A stretch of 43,267 bases of DNA from Candidatus Accumulibacter vicinus (GTDB lineage: Bacteria > Pseudomonadota > Gammaproteobacteria > Burkholderiales > Rhodocyclaceae). The notes below the pieces were generated by a model, which did no database searches, was not told the DNA's origin, and saw only the letters and a list, made by a program, of their open reading frames with translations. Each line of letters begins with the position of its first letter. The first letter of the stretch is position 1. Shown here piece by piece: positions 7,632 to 15,547 of the stretch. Where the stretch lies: contig DIME01000181.1 in NCBI GenBank assembly GCA_002425405.1, forward strand, positions 1 through 43,267. The letters run 5' to 3'. The translations under genes and the position numbers were made by a program.

Positions 7632-10600
7632 TCAGCTCGGCAGCGGCGCGAACAGTGCGGCAATGTCGTCTCGGCCGAACTTGGCATCGACCCCGCGATC
7701 TGCCGAGAGAATGCGTTCGGCAAGTTCAGCCTTGCGCTCCTGGAGGGCCAGGATCTTCTCCTCGATGCTGCCGGCGACGATCAGCTTATAGACGAAAACC
7801 GGCTTGTCCTGACCCAGACGATGCGCGCGGTCGGTAGCCTGGTTTTCCGCCGCGGGGTTCCACCAGGGATCGTAGTGGATGACGGTGTCGGCCGCCGTCA
7901 GATTCAGCCCGACACCACCGGCGCGCAGGCTGATCAGGAAGATCGGCACTTCGCCGGCCTGGAAGCGGCGCACCTGCTCCTCGCGGTCGCGGGTATCGCC
8001 GGTGAGAATCCCATAATCGATGCCCAGCAGCTTCAGTTCCTTTTCTATCAGTGCCAGCATGCTGGTGAACTGCGAGAACAGCAGGATGCGCCGTCCTTCC
8101 TCGACCTGCTCCGGCAGCATCGTCATCAACAGATCGAGCTTGGCCCGCTCCTTGATTTTCTGGGCGGCCTTGGCCTTGACCAGACGCGGGTCGCAGCACA
8201 CCTGGCGCAGCTTCAGCAGGGCATCAAGAATGACGATCTGACTGCGGTTGAAGCCCTTGCTGGCAATCTCCTCGCGAACCTTCTCGTCCATCGCAACGCG
8301 CACCGTCTCGTAGAGGTCACGCTGGCTGCCGACCAGTTCGACCTTGCGCACGATGATCGTTTTCAGTGGCAACTCGCGCGCCACCTCTTCCTTCTTGCGT
8401 CGCAGGATGAACGGGCGAACCCGGCGCGCGAGCAGGTTACGGCGCTGGATGTCGCCCTGTTTTTCGATCGGTGTCCGCCAGTACTTGGTAAAGGTCTGGT
8501 TGTTGCCCAGAAACCCGGGCAACAGGAAGTCGAACTGACTCCACAGCTCACCCAGATGATTTTCCAGGGGGGTGCCGGTCAGGCACAGGCGGTGCCGGGC
8601 GATGATCTTGCGCACCACTTCGGCACCCTGGCTGCGCGCGTTCTTGACCGTCTGCGCCTCGTCGAGAATCAGCAGATGGTAGCGGTGCCGGGTCAGCTCC
8701 GCCGCATCGCGCCAGAGCAGCGGGTAAGTGGTCAGCACCACGTCGTGCCGCGTGATTTCGGCAAAACGGCTCTTGCGCTCCGGGCCGTGCAGCGACAGGA
8801 TCGACAGACCCGGCGCAAAACGCGCCGCCTCGTTCTTCCAGTTGAAGATCAGCGAGGTCGGCAGGACGATCAGGGCCGGATGATCGAGCCGTCCGGCTTC
8901 CTTTTCGAGCAGCAGGTGCGCCAGTGTCTGGGCGGTCTTGCCAAGCCCCATGTCGTCGGCGAGGATGCCCGCGAGATTCTGTTCGCGCAGGAACTGCAAC
9001 CAGGCCAGACCTTCGGTCTGATAGTGGCGCAGTTCCAGCCCCAATCCGGCAGGCGGATCGATGTGGCCGATTCCCTGCGCGGCCGTCAATTGCTCGGCGA
9101 GCGCCAGCACATCACCCTGCCCTTTGAACTGCCAGCGACTGCTGTCGTTGAGTTCTGCCAGGCGCGGCGCGTCGAAGCGCGACAGACGCAGGCAGTTGCC
9201 GCCGGGAAAACCGTCGAAGAGATCGATCAGGGTTGCTGCCAGCGGCTTCAGACGCCAGGCTGGCGCACGCACGCGCAGGCTGCTCGGCGTCACCAGTTCG
9301 ATCATCTCCTGGTCGGCGATCTGCACCAGCAGACCGGCGTCGAGCCAGCGTGCGTCACGCCGGAACAGGGCGGCGAGCATCGGCGCCAGCGGCAGACGTT
9401 CGCCTTCGACGATGATGCCCATGTCAAGGTCGAACCAGCCGCCCTCCGCTTCGACGAGATCCGCATCCCAGGCCTCGACATCGAGCAGACGATGGCGAAA
9501 ATCCTCGGCAAACTCGATCTGCCAGCCGGCAGCGCATAGACCTGGCAACTCGTCGCGCATGAAGAGGGGCCATACCCCCTCCTCAGCAAGGCCATAGGCA
9601 TTATCCGGTGGCCGCCCGAAGGTGTGCAGCACGTAGCCCGCGATTTTCTCGAGACCGGCGGCGGCCAACTCATCCATCCACTGCTCTTCGAGCGCGCGCC
9701 GACGTTCGACGTGGACCGTCTCTCCACAGGCCAGAATCGAAAAATCGTGCGCGTCGTCGGGGATGATCTCGACATCGGCATAGCGAAAAACCGGCAGGGC
9801 GACATCGAAAAGTCCGCCTCCGTAGTTCGCGGGGTATTCTCGCCAGCTGCGGTTGCCATGCGTCTTCAGGGTCTGCAGGCGCAGTACCGGCAACGGCTCG
9901 GCGATGATGCTGCGCAGGTTGATGCGGGCATGTTCGGGGTTGCTCGGCAACTCCAGCGCCGATTCGGCCAAGGCTTCGCCAACCAGTGCCGCTGCCGTTG
10001 CCGACAGCGGCGGCAGCGAGAACAGGCGCGCGACGACCGCCGGATTGCCACGCACTTGCAACGGACCGAGCTGGTGCTTTTCAAGATCGACATACCATGG
10101 CGCCTGCAGGGGAACGACCAGGCTCGCTGCGGGTTCAGGCAGCAATACCGGTCGCTGGCGTCCGTCACCGCTCGCTCGCCAGCCGACGGTGGCCGGGCGC
10201 GCCGCCGCCAGCAGCAAGGGCAAGAAGTCATCCTGGCGGCACAGCCGCCCGGTTTCTGCCATCAGTTGCAGCGCCTCGCCGCCGTGCCGGGGCGTCAGAC
10301 CGAAAGCCCGCAAACCCGTGTCGAAGGAACGGTCGGCCCACAACAGGCGGAGAATCGGACGGTCGTCGTCGCTAATGAAGCGTGGTGTCTTGCTGAGTGC
10401 GCGATCGATGCTCCACAATTCGTCAGCACTTTCAGGATCGCGACCCTTGCGCACGATCACCCCGAAGCCACGCGCATCGGGTGTCCAGTGCAGAACGTAG
10501 AAGAGCTGCTGGCGACTGCTGGCGGGATTGCAGTCCTTCTTGCTGACCGCCACGGCCACCCGACGCAACTCTTCGGTCCACGAAAGCACGCCGGGATCAA

Positions 10601-10649
10601 CCTTGTCCGGCAAATCATGGCCAGGGTCATCGGCCGGCTTATGCAGCAT
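7632..10649 (-). CDS. SNF2-family DEAD/DEAH-like ATPase (HepA/RapA-like)
   Basis: About 1005 residues. The C-terminal half carries a complete SNF2 motor: Walker A DDMGLGKTAQT (~residue 565), Walker B DEAQ (~663), LTGTPLENHL (motif III), and the second helicase lobe with LLFSQFTSML, GGVGLNLTAADTVI and ATDRAHRLGQ (motif VI). The N-terminal ~540 residues lack an obvious zinc finger (no CxC pairs of the SWIM type) and are of unknown function. Such bacterial SNF2 proteins are thought to remodel protein-DNA complexes or recycle RNA polymerase. GTG 10655 is an alternative start, but CAGG spacing favours ATG 10649. The gene converges with the sensor kinase, leaving 52 bases between them. About 220 bases separate it from yajQ upstream, and I recognise nothing in that gap. 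Confidence 0.92.
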   Translation of the reverse strand: MLHKPADDPGHDLPDKVDPGVLSWTEELRRVAVAVSKKDCNPASSRQQLFYVLHWTPDARGFGVIVRKGRDPESADELWSIDRALSKTPRFISDDDRPILRLLWADRSFDTGLRAFGLTPRHGGEALQLMAETGRLCRQDDFLPLLLAAARPATVGWRASGDGRQRPVLLPEPAASLVVPLQAPWYVDLEKHQLGPLQVRGNPAVVARLFSLPPLSATAAALVGEALAESALELPSNPEHARINLRSIIAEPLPVLRLQTLKTHGNRSWREYPANYGGGLFDVALPVFRYADVEIIPDDAHDFSILACGETVHVERRRALEEQWMDELAAAGLEKIAGYVLHTFGRPPDNAYGLAEEGVWPLFMRDELPGLCAAGWQIEFAEDFRHRLLDVEAWDADLVEAEGGWFDLDMGIIVEGERLPLAPMLAALFRRDARWLDAGLLVQIADQEMIELVTPSSLRVRAPAWRLKPLAATLIDLFDGFPGGNCLRLSRFDAPRLAELNDSSRWQFKGQGDVLALAEQLTAAQGIGHIDPPAGLGLELRHYQTEGLAWLQFLREQNLAGILADDMGLGKTAQTLAHLLLEKEAGRLDHPALIVLPTSLIFNWKNEAARFAPGLSILSLHGPERKSRFAEITRHDVVLTTYPLLWRDAAELTRHRYHLLILDEAQTVKNARSQGAEVVRKIIARHRLCLTGTPLENHLGELWSQFDFLLPGFLGNNQTFTKYWRTPIEKQGDIQRRNLLARRVRPFILRRKKEEVARELPLKTIIVRKVELVGSQRDLYETVRVAMDEKVREEIASKGFNRSQIVILDALLKLRQVCCDPRLVKAKAAQKIKERAKLDLLMTMLPEQVEEGRRILLFSQFTSMLALIEKELKLLGIDYGILTGDTRDREEQVRRFQAGEVPIFLISLRAGGVGLNLTAADTVIHYDPWWNPAAENQATDRAHRLGQDKPVFVYKLIVAGSIEEKILALQERKAELAERILSADRGVDAKFGRDDIAALFAPLPS

Positions 10650-10869
10650 GCGCACCCTGTCGGCAGTCAGTGCTAAGGAAACGACGCGGTGAACGGGTCA
10701 ACAATGTTTTCAATGGTCTGGACTCGCATCAGGACGGTGATCGGCTGCTCGCTTTCCGAGAACATGGGCCAGGACATTCGAGACCCCGCCGGGTAACGTA
10801 GCACATGGCGGCAAACAGCGGGAGGAAAGCTGCGCGTTGGCGAGCATTCGACCTCGCTGGTCGCCGCGA

Positions 10870-11364
10870 TCAGTCGCGAAAATTGCCGTACTTGATCGGA
10901 AAATCGCTGATTGCCTTGGTGACCATGGCGATGCAGGCCTGCAGTTCATCGCGCTTGGCGCCGCTGACACGCACTGCGTCGCCCTGGATCGAGGCCTGCA
11001 CCCTGATTTTGGAATCCTTGATCAACTTGACGATCTTCTTCGCCAATTCCGACTCGATGCCAATCCTGATTTTCAGTTCCTGCTTGACCTTGTTGCCGGA
11101 GACGCGCTGCAGCGGCTGATCTTCCAGGCGCTTGGTACTTTCCTTCTCCTTCTTCTCCATCGCCGGAAAGAGCAGGTCCTTGATCTGGCCGAGCTGGAAT
11201 TCCGAGTCGCCGTAAAGGGTGATGAGCTTGTCCTTCTCGTTCAGCTCCACCTTGGCACTCGTTCCCTTGAAGTCGTAACGATTGTCGATCGCTCGCATCG
11301 TCACGTCGATCGCATTGTGCAGTGCAGCCATGTCGGCTTCCGAAGAAAAATCGAATGAAGGCAT
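10870..11364 (-). CDS. yajQ: YajQ family nucleotide-binding protein
   Basis: 164 residues, the usual YajQ length, beginning MPSFDFSSEADM and containing the conserved NRYDFKGTSA, LEDQPLQRVSGNKVKQ and VRVSGAKRDELQ segments and the terminal PIKYGNFRD. The family has two ferredoxin-like folds and binds nucleic acids or nucleotides; the Xanthomonas homologue has been reported as a c-di-GMP-binding protein. The frame stays open to 11550, but the conserved N-terminus fixes the start at 11364. The gene follows ppnP after 58 bases on the same strand. Confidence 0.96.
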   Translation of the reverse strand: MPSFDFSSEADMAALHNAIDVTMRAIDNRYDFKGTSAKVELNEKDKLITLYGDSEFQLGQIKDLLFPAMEKKEKESTKRLEDQPLQRVSGNKVKQELKIRIGIESELAKKIVKLIKDSKIRVQASIQGDAVRVSGAKRDELQACIAMVTKAISDFPIKYGNFRD

Positions 11365-11422
11365 GTGGCGTCCGGTTGAAGATTGGTGTGGGCAATGGGC
11401 AGGCTCGACGTCAGCGCTGCCC

Positions 11423-11734
11423 TTATCCGAAGTGACAAACGTAGTGATAAGGCTCGTCACAGGCGATTTCGAACGACGAATCGCCCGGCACGGCAAAGGA
11501 GTCGCCGGCCGCATGCTCTCGCCACAGGCTCTCCCCCTGGAGGCGAACACGGCATGAGCCGCCGACGCCCTCCATCACTTCCGGAGCCCCAGTGGTGAAA
11601 GTCAGGGTCGATGGCAGGATCACGCCAATGGTTTTGCGCGTCCCATCAGCGAGAAAGAGCGTGTGGCTGACACAGCGGCCTTCGAAATATACGTTGGCCC
11701 GTTTGACGACGCTGACATTGTCGAATTGCGGCAT
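11423..11734 (-). CDS. ppnP: Pyrimidine/purine nucleoside phosphorylase (PpnP, DUF1255)
   Basis: 103 residues forming a small cupin, with the family signature from ANVYFEGRCVSHTLFLADGT through GVILPSTLTF and GESFAVPG-like 'GDSFAVPGDSSFEI' to CHFG at the end. Members phosphorolyse a broad range of nucleosides, releasing the free base and ribose 1-phosphate. The length matches the family exactly. The ATG at 11734 lies 2 bases past the stop of the DUF2788 gene, so translation is probably coupled. Confidence 0.94.
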   Translation of the reverse strand: MPQFDNVSVVKRANVYFEGRCVSHTLFLADGTRKTIGVILPSTLTFTTGAPEVMEGVGGSCRVRLQGESLWREHAAGDSFAVPGDSSFEIACDEPYHYVCHFG

Positions 11735-11736
11735 GT

Positions 11737-11946
11737 TCACATTCTCCACATTTTTTCGAGGATGGTCTTGGTGATGAAACCGATCATGCCGAACGACAGA
11801 ACAAAGAAAAGCACGATCGTACCCATCTTTCCGGCTTTTGACTTCCAGGCGATCTCGCCGATGATGAACAGCATGAAGAGCATGAAGGCGCCAACACCGA
11901 AGGTCATGCCGAAATCCGAAATCTGCTCTTCCGTCAACCCGAACAT
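11737..11946 (-). CDS. DUF2788 family small membrane protein
   Basis: 69 residues with the start MFGLTEEQISDFGMTFGVGA, a first membrane helix (AFMLFMLFIIGEIAW), a short basic loop (KSKAGKMG) and a second helix (TIVLFFVLSFGMIGFITKTIL). This two-helix layout and length match the DUF2788 family of proteobacterial inner-membrane proteins, whose function is unknown. It starts 18 bases after the argG stop and runs directly into ppnP, so it is probably the tail of the arginine operon transcript. Confidence 0.8.
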   Translation of the reverse strand: MFGLTEEQISDFGMTFGVGAFMLFMLFIIGEIAWKSKAGKMGTIVLFFVLSFGMIGFITKTILEKMWRM

Positions 11947-11964
11947 CGACGGATCCTCCCTCGC

Positions 11965-13194
11965 TCAGCTCTTGTGACCCACCAGATTGGCTGCGATACG
12001 CATGCGCAACGCATTCAGTTTGATGAAACCACCGGCGTCCTTCTGGTCGTAGGCACCGGCATCGTCCTCGAAAGTGGCGATGGTTGGATCGAACAGCGAA
12101 TCGGTCTTCGAATCGCGGCCGACGACGATGACGTTGCCCTTGTAGAGCTTGACCCGCACCCAGCCATTCACCGACTTCTGCGTATGATCGATCAGCGTCT
12201 GCAGCGCCAGCCGCTCCGGACTCCACCAGTAACCGTTGTAGATCAGGCTGGCGTAACGCGGCATCAGGTCATCCTTGAGATGCGCGACTTCGCGGTCGAG
12301 GGTGATCGATTCGATCGCCCGGTGCGCCGGTAGCAGGATCGTGCCGCCGGGAGTCTCGTAGCAGCCACGCGACTTCATGCCGACGTAACGGTTCTCGACC
12401 AGGTCGATGCGGCCGATGCCGTGCTTGCCGCCGAGCTGGTTAAGCAATTCGAGCAGCGCATCCGCCGGCATGCGCCGGCCGTTGATCGCCACCAGATCGC
12501 CCTTCTCGAACTCGAGATCGAGATACTCGGCAGCGTCGGGCGCCGCTTCCGGCGACACCGTCCAGCGCCACATCGATTCCTCGGCTTCGGCTGCCGGGTC
12601 TTCGAGATGGCGACCTTCATAACTGATGTGCAGCAGGTTGGCGTCCATCGAATACGGCGAACCGCCCTGCCGGTGCTTCATCTCAACCGGTATGCCATGG
12701 CGCTCGGCATACGCCAGCAGTTTCTCGCGCGACAGCAGATCCCACTCGCGCCACGGCGCAATGATCCGGATATCCGGACGCAGCGCGTAGGCGCCCAGTT
12801 CAAAACGAACCTGGTCATTGCCCTTACCGGTCGCGCCGTGTGCCACCGCTTCGGCGCCGGTCAGGTTGGCGATTTCGATCATTCGTTTGGCGATCAGCGG
12901 CCGCGCAATCGAGGTGCCGAGCAGATACTCGCCTTCATAAAGGGTGTTGGCGCGGAACATCGGAAAGACGTAGTCACGAACGAACTCCTCGCGCAGGTTC
13001 TCGATGTAGATATTCTCCGGTGCAATGCCGAACTGCAGCGCTTTCGGACGCGCCGCCTCCAGTTCGTCGCCCTGCCCGAGGTCGGCCGTGAAGGTCACGA
13101 CCTCGCAGCGATAGGTGTCCTGCAACCATTTCAGGATCACTGAGGTGTCGAGTCCACCCGAATAGGCGAGGACGGCTTTCCTGATGTCGCTCAT
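11965..13194 (-). CDS. argG: Argininosuccinate synthase
   Basis: 409 residues. It joins citrulline and aspartate using ATP to form argininosuccinate, the penultimate arginine step. The N-terminal PP-loop is clear (AYSGGLDTSVIL, residues ~10-21), followed by the characteristic AHGATGKGNDQVRFE, SPYSMDANLLHISYEG and SRGCYETPGGTIL segments. Length and start agree with the family. Its ATG overlaps the argF stop as ATGA, a strong sign of translational coupling. Confidence 0.97.
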   Translation of the reverse strand: MSDIRKAVLAYSGGLDTSVILKWLQDTYRCEVVTFTADLGQGDELEAARPKALQFGIAPENIYIENLREEFVRDYVFPMFRANTLYEGEYLLGTSIARPLIAKRMIEIANLTGAEAVAHGATGKGNDQVRFELGAYALRPDIRIIAPWREWDLLSREKLLAYAERHGIPVEMKHRQGGSPYSMDANLLHISYEGRHLEDPAAEAEESMWRWTVSPEAAPDAAEYLDLEFEKGDLVAINGRRMPADALLELLNQLGGKHGIGRIDLVENRYVGMKSRGCYETPGGTILLPAHRAIESITLDREVAHLKDDLMPRYASLIYNGYWWSPERLALQTLIDHTQKSVNGWVRVKLYKGNVIVVGRDSKTDSLFDPTIATFEDDAGAYDQKDAGGFIKLNALRMRIAANLVGHKS

Positions 13195-14141
13195 GACTGC
13201 TCCCTGCTTGAATTGATTTTCGAAGCATCGCTGCCCAGCACCAGATACTCCAGCAATGCCTTCTGCGTATGCATGCGGTTCTCGGCCTCGTCCCAGACGA
13301 CGCTGCGTGGCCCATCAATGACTGCTGCAGCGACCTCTTCGCCGCGATGCACCGGCAGACAGTGCATGAACAGCGCCTCGGGACGCGCGACGCGCATCAT
13401 CTCGGTATCGACCTGCCAGGCGGCGAAGGCGCGCCGACGCGCTTCGTTCTCGGCCTCGAAACCCATCGAGGTCCACACATCGGTGGTCACCAGATCGGCC
13501 AGGCGTGCGGCGTCCATCGGATCGGCGAATTGTTCGAAGTGATCGCTGCCATGCAGGCCGGCCCGGTCGGCAGCCACCTCGTAGCCCGGCGGCGTCGATA
13601 CCTGTACCTTGAAATCGAGCACCTCGGCGGCCTGCAGCCAGGTGTTGCAGACATTGTTCGAATCGCCGATCCAGGCAACGGTTTTCCCCTGAATCGGACC
13701 ACGATGCTCAACGAAGGTGAAAATGTCGGCCAGGATCTGGCAAGGATGATACTCGTTGGTCAAGCCATTGATCACCGGCACCCGCGAGTGGTCCGCAAAA
13801 CGCTCGATTATCGCCTGCTCGAAAGTTCTGATCATCACCACGTCGCTCATGCGCGAGATCACTTGCGCCGCGTCTTCGATCGACTCGCCGCGCTGCAACT
13901 GCGAGTCGCGGCTGTTGAGGTAGATCGCCGTGCCACCGAGTTGCTGCATGCCGGCTTCGAACGACAGGCGGGTACGGGTGCTGGCCTTCTCGAAGATCAT
14001 CACCAGAGTGCGGTCGCTGAGTGGCCAGTACTTGCGATAGGCCTTGAATTCGGCCTTGATCCAGCGCGCGCGCTCCAGGAGATGATCAAACTCCGCACGC
14101 GTGAAGTCCTTGAACTGAAGAAAGTGTTTGATGCGGCTCAT
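13191..14141 (-). CDS. argF: Ornithine carbamoyltransferase
   Basis: 316 residues. It transfers the carbamoyl group from carbamoyl phosphate to ornithine, giving citrulline. The carbamoyl-phosphate site STRTRLSFEAGMQQLGG is intact, as are the ornithine-side motifs (HPCQILAD, DSNNVCNTW) and the catalytic-cysteine loop HCLPVHRGEEV. It starts with an ATG at 14141, 11 bases after argD, and overlaps argG by 4 bases. Confidence 0.97.
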   Translation of the reverse strand: MSRIKHFLQFKDFTRAEFDHLLERARWIKAEFKAYRKYWPLSDRTLVMIFEKASTRTRLSFEAGMQQLGGTAIYLNSRDSQLQRGESIEDAAQVISRMSDVVMIRTFEQAIIERFADHSRVPVINGLTNEYHPCQILADIFTFVEHRGPIQGKTVAWIGDSNNVCNTWLQAAEVLDFKVQVSTPPGYEVAADRAGLHGSDHFEQFADPMDAARLADLVTTDVWTSMGFEAENEARRRAFAAWQVDTEMMRVARPEALFMHCLPVHRGEEVAAAVIDGPRSVVWDEAENRMHTQKALLEYLVLGSDASKINSSREQS

Positions 14142-14152
14142 GGAGGTCTTCT

Positions 14153-15328
14153 CTAGGGAATTTCGAGAAAATCGCGAATCAGCTTCGCCAGTCGCGACAC
14201 CAGCTCGTGCGCCTCGTCGGTACTGAAGGTCAGCGGGGGCAACAAACGTACCACCCTGTCGGCAGTGACGTTGATCAACAACCCGGCATCGAGAGCACGC
14301 ATCACCAGTTCGCCGCAGGGGCGATCGAGCTCGATACCGATCATCAGCCCCTGGCCGCGGATCTTCACCAGGCCTGGACAGCCGGCCAGCGCGTGCGTCA
14401 GACCTGCACGGATGGCCGTACCGACGGCCAGCGCGTGGTCGATCAGACCTTCCTGCTCGATGACTTCGATGGTCGTCAAGGCGGCGGTCGTCGCCAACTG
14501 GTTGCCGCCGAAGGTCGAACCATGATTACCCGGCTTGAACAGGCCGCTCGCCTGCCTGGCAACCAGACAGGCGCCGATCGGCACGCCACCGCCGAGACCT
14601 TTGGCCAGGGTCACCACATCCGGGCCAATGCCCGCATGCTGAAACGCAAACCAGCGCCCGGTACGACCCATGCCGCACTGCACCTCGTCGCAGATCAGCA
14701 GCCATTGCCGGTCGTCACAAAGCGCCCGCAGACCCCGCTGAAAATCAATGTCGGCGCTGTTGACGCCACCTTCGCCCTGGACGATTTCCAGCATCACCGC
14801 AACGATGTTCTTGTTGTATCGGGCAATTGCCCGAATCGCGTCGAGATCGTTGTAGGGAACCCGCACAAAGCCCGACACCAGCGGCTCGAAACCCGCCTGC
14901 GCCTTGCGGTTGCCGGTCGCCGAAAGGGTCGCCATGGTGCGGCCGTGGAAAGCCTTCTCCATGACGATCGTTGCCGGCGTAGCGATGCCCTGCTGGTGAC
15001 CATAGAGACGCGCCAGTTTGATCGCCACTTCGTTGGCTTCACAACCCGAATTGCAGAAGAAGGCTTCGTCCATCCCCGACAGCGCGGCCAGTTTGTCGGC
15101 GAGCTGCTCCTGCTGCGGAATTCGATAGAGATTCGACGAGTGCAGCAGACGCCCGGCTTGCGCCACGATCGCCGAGACCAGCGCCGGATGGTTGTGCCCC
15201 AGGGTGTTGACGGCAATCCCCGCCAGTGCGTCGAGGTAGACCTTGCCATCGCTACCAGTCAACCAACTGCCCTGGCCATGGCTGAAGGCGACCGGCAGGC
15301 GGGAATAGGTATTCATCAGGTGCGACAT
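14153..15328 (-). CDS. argD: Acetylornithine/succinyldiaminopimelate aminotransferase
   Basis: 391 residues, a class III PLP aminotransferase that makes N-acetylornithine from the semialdehyde and glutamate; many homologues also serve lysine biosynthesis. Visible motifs are the PLP phosphate-site region NSGCEANEVAIKLAR, FHGRTMATLSATGN, the LICDEVQCGMGRTG aspartate region and the Schiff-base lysine in TLAKGLGGGVPIGA. It is the first gene of an argD-argF-argG operon. The 219 bases upstream contain a GC-rich hairpin but no clear ARG box that I can identify. Confidence 0.95.
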   Translation of the reverse strand: MSHLMNTYSRLPVAFSHGQGSWLTGSDGKVYLDALAGIAVNTLGHNHPALVSAIVAQAGRLLHSSNLYRIPQQEQLADKLAALSGMDEAFFCNSGCEANEVAIKLARLYGHQQGIATPATIVMEKAFHGRTMATLSATGNRKAQAGFEPLVSGFVRVPYNDLDAIRAIARYNKNIVAVMLEIVQGEGGVNSADIDFQRGLRALCDDRQWLLICDEVQCGMGRTGRWFAFQHAGIGPDVVTLAKGLGGGVPIGACLVARQASGLFKPGNHGSTFGGNQLATTAALTTIEVIEQEGLIDHALAVGTAIRAGLTHALAGCPGLVKIRGQGLMIGIELDRPCGELVMRALDAGLLINVTADRVVRLLPPLTFSTDEAHELVSRLAKLIRDFLEIP

Positions 15329-15361
15329 GGACCACCCATTGCGGAGGCTTTTAAACTGAAA

Positions 15362-15379
15362 CGGCGGCTTGCGCCGCCG
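15362..15379. promoter_or_regulatory. GC-rich hairpin in the argD leader
   Basis: CGGCGGC and GCCGCCG form a perfect 7-bp stem with a TTGC loop, 34 bases upstream of the argD ATG. No T-tract follows on the minus strand in a way that would make it a standard terminator. It may be a leader structure affecting argD expression. Upstream on the minus strand I see a possible -10, TAGAAT, without a convincing -35. Confidence 0.35.
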
Positions 15380-15547
15380 GATAACGAGATACGCACTCGA
15401 ACCCCAGATCTGTACGCTCCGGCAGATTTCGCAAAGCCTGACATGCCGGAAGACAAGCCAAGGATTCTACGGGAAAAGCATTCTCATGTATAGGACTGGC
15501 GTGCATAGAACATCCACTCCCCATCGACCGGATTGATCGACCAGCAG

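Noticed and set aside
7560..9539. Long rightward open frame of 659 codons
   Set aside because: It lies antisense to the SNF2 gene, which has complete helicase motifs; the opposite frame is a GC-codon shadow rich in Q, R and H without any domain.
13191..15328. Search for an ARG box or attenuator controlling the argDFG genes
   Set aside because: Only a GC hairpin and a lone -10-like word are visible; no recognisable paired ArgR site was found.
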